From: Verrucomicrobiia bacterium
GTDB taxonomy: Bacteria; Verrucomicrobiota; Verrucomicrobiia; Verrucomicrobiales; DEV007
Direction: 5' to 3'
NCBI GenBank assembly: GCA_030425385.1
Contig: JAUIAH010000021.1
Location: 1-64,000, forward strand
DNA length: 64,000 nt
Shown piece after piece: positions 59,450 through 64,000 of this stretch (positions within the stretch are counted from its first letter, which is position 1; each line of letters opens with the position of its first letter). The position numbers and the translations under genes were made by a program. The notes under the pieces were generated by a model. The model was not told where the DNA came from. It saw only the letters and a program-made list of their open reading frames with translations, and made no database searches.

Positions 59450-60163
59450 CTAGTTGGCTGAGTCCGCTTCGCGGAATTCATCTGTTGTGGGCTTTTCCAA
59501 GACGATGACCGCATCATCTCCTTCCCTAAATGCGCCAAGCACGCCTTCTTTGATTCTCATAACCCTAACGTCTTTGTCGGTTAGGTTTGGGAGCTGGCCA
59601 TCGAAATGATACAACCTGCGCTCGCGCTGCAGTTCGACATAAGGCCAGAGGTGTTTCGGCACTATGATAGGCTCGTCAAGAAGTTTGGGTAGCCAGAAGA
59701 ATGCGACCACTGCTCCGATCGCGAGAGTGGCCAGACTGGAAGCCAAGGAACACGCAAGAATGGGAGACAGGCGACTGCTCTTCTTAACTTCGCGCTGCAA
59801 ACTGTCGAGCCTGTCGAGGAGGCGACCACTTTGTTGGTGCCCCTTCTGATATGCTTTTGTCATCTCGCTCATGTCCTTGTAATTGGGAACGTCAAGCGAG
59901 CTTGTCAGGATCTCACGGATCTGGTCGCCGAGCGCATTGGATTGATCCTCTGTTAAACGTTGGCCTGCCTGATCAATCAGCTTCCCGAACTCAGCGGGCA
60001 ACTCCTTCATGAACAGTGCGATGAAGCCCATGGCGTCGAGCATAACGAGATGATCGTCGTCCTGAGGAACTGTCCGAAATTTCTGGATGGTGAGATAGAA
60101 TCGTTCGCGTTGATCGGGAGGAAGCAGTTTCGCGACGCTTTCAAGGTTTGCAGTCTCAGCCAT
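59450..60163 (-). CDS. TraM-like membrane protein of the transfer region
   Basis: 237 residues with one TM helix at about 134-158 (CSLASSLATLAIGAVVAFFW), a soluble helical N-terminal part (LPPDQRERFYLTIQ...) and a C-terminal beta-rich part. No family match certain. Its position in a row with a TraL-like ATPase and a TraK-like protein parallels the IncP order traK-traL-traM, so I call it TraM-like by position and topology only. Ends 5 bases before the ATPase starts on the same strand. Confidence 0.5.
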   Translation of the reverse strand: MAETANLESVAKLLPPDQRERFYLTIQKFRTVPQDDDHLVMLDAMGFIALFMKELPAEFGKLIDQAGQRLTEDQSNALGDQIREILTSSLDVPNYKDMSEMTKAYQKGHQQSGRLLDRLDSLQREVKKSSRLSPILACSLASSLATLAIGAVVAFFWLPKLLDEPIIVPKHLWPYVELQRERRLYHFDGQLPNLTDKDVRVMRIKEGVLGAFREGDDAVIVLEKPTTDEFREADSAN

Positions 60164-60167
60164 GGGA

Positions 60168-60950
60168 TCAATTCTTCGAAGGTGGAACGTCAGATTTGGT
60201 GCTGTTGGGAAGGAGGATGTCAGCCGCGTTGCTGAATCCCTCGAACAACTGCCGCAGGTAGATTTTCGCCCTGACGATGTTGCGACTGTAGCGGAAGAAC
60301 TTCGCGTCTACTTTTCCGTGAATAATCTGATCCAAGGTACAAGCGTGATTGCGAACTTCGGCCTGAAACTCTTCCAATCGCGACATCATTGTCATCACCG
60401 TTGGGCTTGCGGCCTCGATGAATTCGGCGACGTTCTCGTTGTCGTGCCAGTATTGAAACGCGCACCGTGGGCTTCGCATCTCGTTTAGAACGATGAGGTA
60501 GTCGACCGCGTCCTGAAGGTGCCCCGCCCACTTGAGAATCGATTGAACAGAACTGGCATCATTGGTAGTGACGCCAATGGCAGTAAATGCCACGTTCATT
60601 TCGACAGCGTATTCGGCAGCTTCTTCGAACCACCGTTCAGCCGCGTTTGAAGAACCGCCGGCGAGATCCGCCAAGACGACGGTTGTCCCGTCATCGAACG
60701 CATTGAAGAAAGCGTCGAGCGATCCCTCGCGATGGACATCAATCTTGCCTGCCTCAGGAAAATAGGTTTGAAAACCGGCCTTGTCCGCGTTCTCAACGTC
60801 GAAGTCGAGCAGTGTCGGCTTGATGCCATTCGCACGATACCAAGTGGCTAGCGCAATGGCGACTTCAGTTTTCCCAACGCCACCTTTGCCACCCTGAGTA
60901 AAAACGGCTCGCATTGGTTGAGTTGGTTGAATGTCGGATTCGGGTTTCAT
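60168..60950 (-). CDS. ParA/MinD-like ATPase, TraL-type
   Basis: 260 residues with the deviant Walker A GGKGGVGKTEVAIAL (residues 20-34), the LLDFDVENADKAG segment, and a VLADLAGGSSN type Walker B/switch. Partition-like ATPases of this size appear as TraL in IncP transfer regions. Its neighbour order supports a transfer rather than a plasmid-partition role; no ParB gene is adjacent. Confidence 0.7.
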   Translation of the reverse strand: MKPESDIQPTQPMRAVFTQGGKGGVGKTEVAIALATWYRANGIKPTLLDFDVENADKAGFQTYFPEAGKIDVHREGSLDAFFNAFDDGTTVVLADLAGGSSNAAERWFEEAAEYAVEMNVAFTAIGVTTNDASSVQSILKWAGHLQDAVDYLIVLNEMRSPRCAFQYWHDNENVAEFIEAASPTVMTMMSRLEEFQAEVRNHACTLDQIIHGKVDAKFFRYSRNIVRAKIYLRQLFEGFSNAADILLPNSTKSDVPPSKN

Positions 60951-61103
60951 AGGAGAGTGGTTGTGTAAGTAGTTTGATGCCAGGCTTCGCCTCCATGCGA
61001 GCCGAGTGGTCTCACTGGTTAATTCGCCGTTGAGTCCGGCAGATCACGTTTATGGCAACAATGTGTGCGACTTTTCGCTCTGGATGGCCGGAGTTGAGAA
61101 CAG

Positions 61104-61505
61104 TTAGGCCTCATCAAGCCCTCCGTTGCTTCTCGTGCGAACCGGCCCTTCGCGAGGCGTGAAGATCTTCTTTTTCCTGAACTTTGGCAGGAGACTCGCA
61201 AGGGCATCTTGTGAGGAAGTGCTCGGGCTTTTGGTTGCAGGAGTCTCGGTGGTATTCTGAGTGGCAGAATCCGTTGTCGTTTCGCCAACGCCTTTCTTGA
61301 TGCCCCGGCGGCGACAGAAAGCGCTTACCGCGCGGTCACTCACGACGAGTTCGTGATGTTCTTTTAGGAATGCCGCGATTCGAGCGTACGGCCATCCTTT
61401 CTTGCGGGCGAGAGCCACCTCTTTTCGGTAAATCTCAATACGGCTAACGTTAGGTCGAACATGCTCTTCCAGATTTTCGGTGGGGGTGCTTGAAGTCTTG
61501 CTCAT
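61104..61505 (-). CDS. TraK-like oriT-binding protein
   Basis: 133 residues: an N-terminal helical DNA-binding part (RIEIYRKEVALARKKGWPYA, RAVSAFCRRRGIKKG) and a disordered, Ser/Thr-rich C-terminal part. The first half resembles TraK-type oriT-binding proteins and is the first gene of the leftward set. The start at 61505 overlaps a TCTCA-ATA-TGAGA inverted repeat (61505-61517), a possible autoregulatory site. Assignment rests on context as much as on sequence. Confidence 0.5.
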   Translation of the reverse strand: MSKTSSTPTENLEEHVRPNVSRIEIYRKEVALARKKGWPYARIAAFLKEHHELVVSDRAVSAFCRRRGIKKGVGETTTDSATQNTTETPATKSPSTSSQDALASLLPKFRKKKIFTPREGPVRTRSNGGLDEA

Positions 61506-61517
61506 CTCAATATGAGA
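61505..61517. promoter_or_regulatory. Inverted repeat at the TraK-like start codon
   Basis: TCTCA-ATA-TGAGA, a 5-bp dyad with 3-base centre overlapping the start codon; possible operator. Confidence 0.35.
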
Positions 61518-61559
61518 TTCGCCGTCTAGAGTCGTAGATCACGAATGAGCGTGGAATTC

Positions 61560-61725
61560 ATGCGTCGGGAACCGTTCGCAATGCGTTCGGAAACGCTTCG
61601 CAGTCAGTTCGGTAGACGCCGAAAAACGAACGGTAGGCGAACCGTTCCCAATCCCTCACCGAAGTCGGCGGCATTTGCGCGAAAACCACGCCCGAAGGCG
61701 CGAGGGTCTTGCGTATCCTAAACAA
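61560..61725. other. Hairpin-rich region, candidate oriT
   Basis: This part of a 386-base gene-free gap holds a dense set of dyads: GGGAACCGTTCGC at 61567-61579 and its near-complement at 61637-61649 (12 of 13), GCGTT-CGGA-AACGC, TTCGG-N6-CCGAA, and CGCC-CGAA-GGCG at 61689-61700. Beyond the last hairpin is TGCGTATCCT at 61710-61719, which recalls the nic region of R388 (a hairpin then GTGCGTATTGTCT). Lying upstream of a TraK-like gene on one strand and the relaxase on the other, it is a reasonable oriT candidate. The rest of the gap (61726-61891) shows only small dyads. Confidence 0.45.
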
Positions 61726-61891
61726 TAAAAATCGCTGCCTACAGCGACAATCGAATGCAGTTAGCCGGAGGCTAGGGAATCCGCACGTAGCTGCGCCTAG
61801 CTTTGGAGGCAACCAACTCACTTCCCCTCCTCCGTAGCATCCCGACTTGCCAAGCCCAGGTGCTTTCCCGAGTCTTCAGATTCTCAAGTTC

Positions 61892-62563
61892 ATGACCTAC
61901 GCCCAGCACCTCCGAAAAGCGCTCGAATCGCACGCTGATGGCGACAACGCACGGGCAATGTCGGCGTATATGAAAGGCCATTTTCCTTTCTTTGGAATCA
62001 AGTCGGACTCGCGTCGACGAGTGCTCAAGGAATTCATCACTGTGCATGGATTACCTTCAGTGAGTGAGCTGGATGCCACCGTCCGGGAACTCTGGCAGAT
62101 GCCCGAACGCGAGATCCACTATTGCGCACAAGAATTGGCGGACAAGGTCTGGCGGAAACCACCGTCGAATGCCTTGGATCTCTACGTGTTCATGATCGTC
62201 CATCAATCGTGGTGGGATTCTGTGGACATGATTGCCACCAAGCTGGTGGGCAACTACTTCACCTCGCATCCAGAACAGGAAGCTGAGCTGAGTCGTCAGT
62301 GGTGTAAGAGTGAGAATCTCTGGATGAAACGCACGGCGATCCTGTTCCAACTTAAGCGCAAGGCGAAGACGAACTGGCCGTTATTGCAGGAGACGCTCAC
62401 CAGTAACCTTGACCATCCAGACTTCTTCATCCGGAAAGCGGTTGGCTGGGCACTTCGTGAGTATGCAAAGGCCAATCCCGAGTCCGTAAAGCAGTTTGTG
62501 AGAACGCACCCGCAACTGTCTGCTCTGAGCAAGAAGGAAGCGCTCAAGAAGATTGGGAGCTAA
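61892..62563 (+). CDS. AlkD-like DNA alkylation repair protein
   Basis: From the ATG at 61892 the protein has 223 residues, the usual AlkD length, built of HEAT-like helices. Recognisable are FFGIKSDSRRRVLKEF, HQSWWDSVDMIATKLVG (with Trp and Asp of the catalytic region), and LRKAVGWALREYAKANP. AlkD excises bulky or N3/N7-alkylated purines without base flipping. The frame runs back to a TTG at 61847, but the family opening is MTYAQHLRKALE. Cargo between the candidate oriT and the relaxase. Confidence 0.88.
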   Translation: MTYAQHLRKALESHADGDNARAMSAYMKGHFPFFGIKSDSRRRVLKEFITVHGLPSVSELDATVRELWQMPEREIHYCAQELADKVWRKPPSNALDLYVFMIVHQSWWDSVDMIATKLVGNYFTSHPEQEAELSRQWCKSENLWMKRTAILFQLKRKAKTNWPLLQETLTSNLDHPDFFIRKAVGWALREYAKANPESVKQFVRTHPQLSALSKKEALKKIGS

Positions 62564-62612
62564 CAACATTTCGTGAAACGCACGAGTATCGCTCGTTCGA
62601 TTGGTGCCCCGC

Positions 62613-63206
62613 TCAGTTGCCCAAATAGGCTTTGATGCCATCGAGGAACATCTGAACCGCGATCATGACAAGCAACATTCCCATCAAGCGTTCGATCGCC
62701 GCAGATCCTCGGCGGCCCAGGAAGCGAAACAGAGGGACGGACGCAGTGAGTATGATGGTCGATGCCAACCAGGCTAGAGTCAGTGCCAGCGTCCATTGCC
62801 CCATCTTCTCGGGTTCCTTGCTGGCCATCAGCAACAACGCTGCGATGCATGAAGGCCCGGCAATCAACGGGATGGCTAACGGAACCACCAGAGGCTCGCC
62901 ATCGTCTTGATCCGACTCCGGCATCATGACACTCTTCCTTGGAAACACCATTCCGAGAGCGATCAGAAACAGGATGATGCCTCCGGAAATACTAAGCGTG
63001 GCATCGCGCAATCCAAGAAAGACGAGCACCCACCGACCGGTATACAAGAACAGCAGAAGAATCCCATAGGCGATCACGGACTCTCGCAGGATCACCACGA
63101 TGCGCCGCCGTTGCTCAAGCGAACTGAGCAATGAATTGAACATCACCATGTTCCCAAAGGGATCCATGATGAGGAATAGGAGAATTGCCGCCGAAGCCAG
63201 GGTCAT
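62613..63206 (-). CDS. MarC-family (UPF0056) membrane protein
   Basis: 197 residues with six hydrophobic helices. Family features: AAILLFLIMDPFGNMVMFNS at the start, SISGGIILFLIALGMVFP in the middle and VVPLAIPLIAGPSCIAALLL. Multi-pass inner-membrane protein of unknown transport function; not the multiple-antibiotic-resistance determinant its name implies. Convergent with alkD. Confidence 0.9.
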   Translation of the reverse strand: MTLASAAILLFLIMDPFGNMVMFNSLLSSLEQRRRIVVILRESVIAYGILLLFLYTGRWVLVFLGLRDATLSISGGIILFLIALGMVFPRKSVMMPESDQDDGEPLVVPLAIPLIAGPSCIAALLLMASKEPEKMGQWTLALTLAWLASTIILTASVPLFRFLGRRGSAAIERLMGMLLVMIAVQMFLDGIKAYLGN

Positions 63207-63331
63207 GGAGGTTCATACCTTGCCACGGCTTCATCAGCAATGGAAAGAAGTTGAGAGAACGCACTCCTAAAACGTGATCTGCATTCACGGACGGCGAATG
63301 AACTAGTGACGCCCCATGGCCTGTCGCTAGA

Positions 63332-64000
63332 ATGATTACCGCAAGCTCCATCACCGGTGGCGACAACTACCTGTCAAAGCACCTTCGAGCGAACGACTAC
63401 TACGAGGAAGGCAAGGAAGTCTCCGGCGAGTGGATCGGAAACGGCGCGCAGAAACTTGGGCTTGAGGGGGCCGTCGAATCCGAACATTTCGAGATGCTTC
63501 GGAACAATCAGCACCCGTTCACCGGAGAACGTCTCACCGAGCGCAAGAACACCGTCGCCAAAGTGACGAATCCGAAAACGGGTCGGGTCGAGAATCGCAA
63601 GCCGATCACGCTACATGACATCAACATCAGTGCCCCAAAGGCCGCGAGCATTGTCGCCATTGTCGGCGGAGATGATCGCGTGGTCGAGGCTTGGAAGGAT
63701 TCGGTTAGGCTTGCCGTGAAAGAAATGGAACACTTCGCAGCCGTTAGGCTGCGCGCGGGCGAATTCAGAAACTCTGAGAAACTCCGCATCACCGGCAATG
63801 TAGTCGGTGCTCTCTTCTTCCACGACAGCAGCCGAGAGCTTGATCCGCAGTTGCACGCCCATGCTGTGATGGCCAACGCGAGCTTTGATAGGGAACGCGA
63901 CAAGTGGATGGCGCTTCAGCGTCGCGCCATGATGGAGTCGAGCGTCTACGTGCGCGAATTTCTTTATCATAGCTTCGCTCGGAAACTGACGCAGTTAGGT
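63332..64000 (+). CDS. MobF (TrwC/TraI-type) relaxase, N-terminal part, cut by the window edge
   Basis: ATG at 63332, open through the last base (223 codons). Begins MITASSITGGDNYLSKHLRA, the MobF opening with the nucleophile Tyr region. The metal-binding HUH histidines are in SRELDPQLHAHAVMAN, with KAASIVAIVGGDDR before it. The protein nicks oriT and stays bound to DNA during transfer; MobF proteins usually add a C-terminal helicase beyond the edge. It is the strongest evidence that this element moves by conjugation. Confidence 0.92.
   Translation, partial: MITASSITGGDNYLSKHLRANDYYEEGKEVSGEWIGNGAQKLGLEGAVESEHFEMLRNNQHPFTGERLTERKNTVAKVTNPKTGRVENRKPITLHDINISAPKAASIVAIVGGDDRVVEAWKDSVRLAVKEMEHFAAVRLRAGEFRNSEKLRITGNVVGALFFHDSSRELDPQLHAHAVMANASFDRERDKWMALQRRAMMESSVYVREFLYHSFARKLTQLG

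Larger units (their letters stand above)
49415..64000. mobile_element. Integrative and probably conjugative/mobilisable element in ssrA (left end to window edge)
   Basis: Left boundary is the displaced tmRNA 3' end with a tyrosine integrase reading away from it at 49620. The cargo runs AbiE toxin-antitoxin, NdpA-like plus membrane protein pair, QueC-like operon, excisionase-like gene, TraM/TraL/TraK-like set, hairpin-rich candidate oriT, alkD, marC, and a MobF relaxase cut by the window edge. The stretch 52.4-59 kb is visibly AT-richer than the backbone. Type IV secretion genes have not been seen, so I cannot tell an ICE from a mobilisable element. The right attachment site is outside. Confidence 0.72.

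Overview
The window reads as chromosome of a Verrucomicrobiota bacterium (PVC superphylum), probably Verrucomicrobiia. This is inferred from gene content, not from a marker search: a long PVC-type protein joining a discoidin domain, sorbosone-dehydrogenase-like propeller, HEAT repeats and cytochrome c; several secreted PQQ-like beta-propellers; a lamin-tail/CotH protein; secreted LamG proteins; a Rhodopirellula/ISAzo13-type transposase; and an LpxD-Skp-BamA set that marks a Gram-negative outer membrane. No rRNA gene, intact tRNA or CRISPR array was seen.

Layout, backbone part (1-49.4 kb). The left edge is the end of an ISAzo13-type transposase abutting a truncated helicase-associated-repeat gene. 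Then, leftward, comes an envelope cluster (bamA, skp/ompH, lpxD, a hypothetical), rlmH, and rightward a ROK kinase, a Ppx/GppA-HD protein and a small DUF6941-like protein. Secreted proteins, a MidA-type methyltransferase and a class A penicillin-binding protein follow. At 21.8-25.7 kb is a compact nucleoside salvage operon (nupC, xapX-like, deoA, deoD, cdd). gyrB and gyrA are adjacent at 28.6-33.8 kb. nadE, PQQ propellers, a CotH protein, an EEP-family phosphatase, an esterase/SMP-30 fusion, a graveyard of two IS remnants (ISKra4 and IS66 families) and a tandem nucleoside-hydrolase-like protein complete it.

Layout, mobile element (about 49.4 kb to beyond 64 kb). An integrative and probably conjugative or mobilisable element is inserted at what looks like the 3' end of the tmRNA gene (ssrA). 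A displaced tmRNA 3' end with its terminator lies next to a tyrosine integrase. The element carries an AbiE toxin-antitoxin pair with a clear promoter/operator, an NdpA-like plus three-TM membrane protein pair, a five-gene QueC-like operon with a divergent HTH regulator, an excisionase-like protein, a TraK/TraL/TraM-like set, a hairpin-rich candidate oriT, cargo genes alkD and marC, and the start of a MobF (TrwC/TraI) relaxase that runs off the right edge.

The most interesting part is 55.2-59.1 kb: an OGG-type glycosylase, a Gly/Ser-tailed small protein, a PfkB kinase fused to a nucleoside 2-deoxyribosyltransferase, a QueC-like PP-loop enzyme and a SagB-like nitroreductase, tightly packed and overlapping on one strand and facing an HTH gene across repeated AT-rich sites. 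QueC-like and OGG-like proteins are known from type IV CBASS, and a QueC-like protein from QatABCD, but no CD-NTase, TGT, QatA or TatD gene is visible here. I infer a nucleobase-based anti-phage conflict system of an unusual or undescribed make-up.
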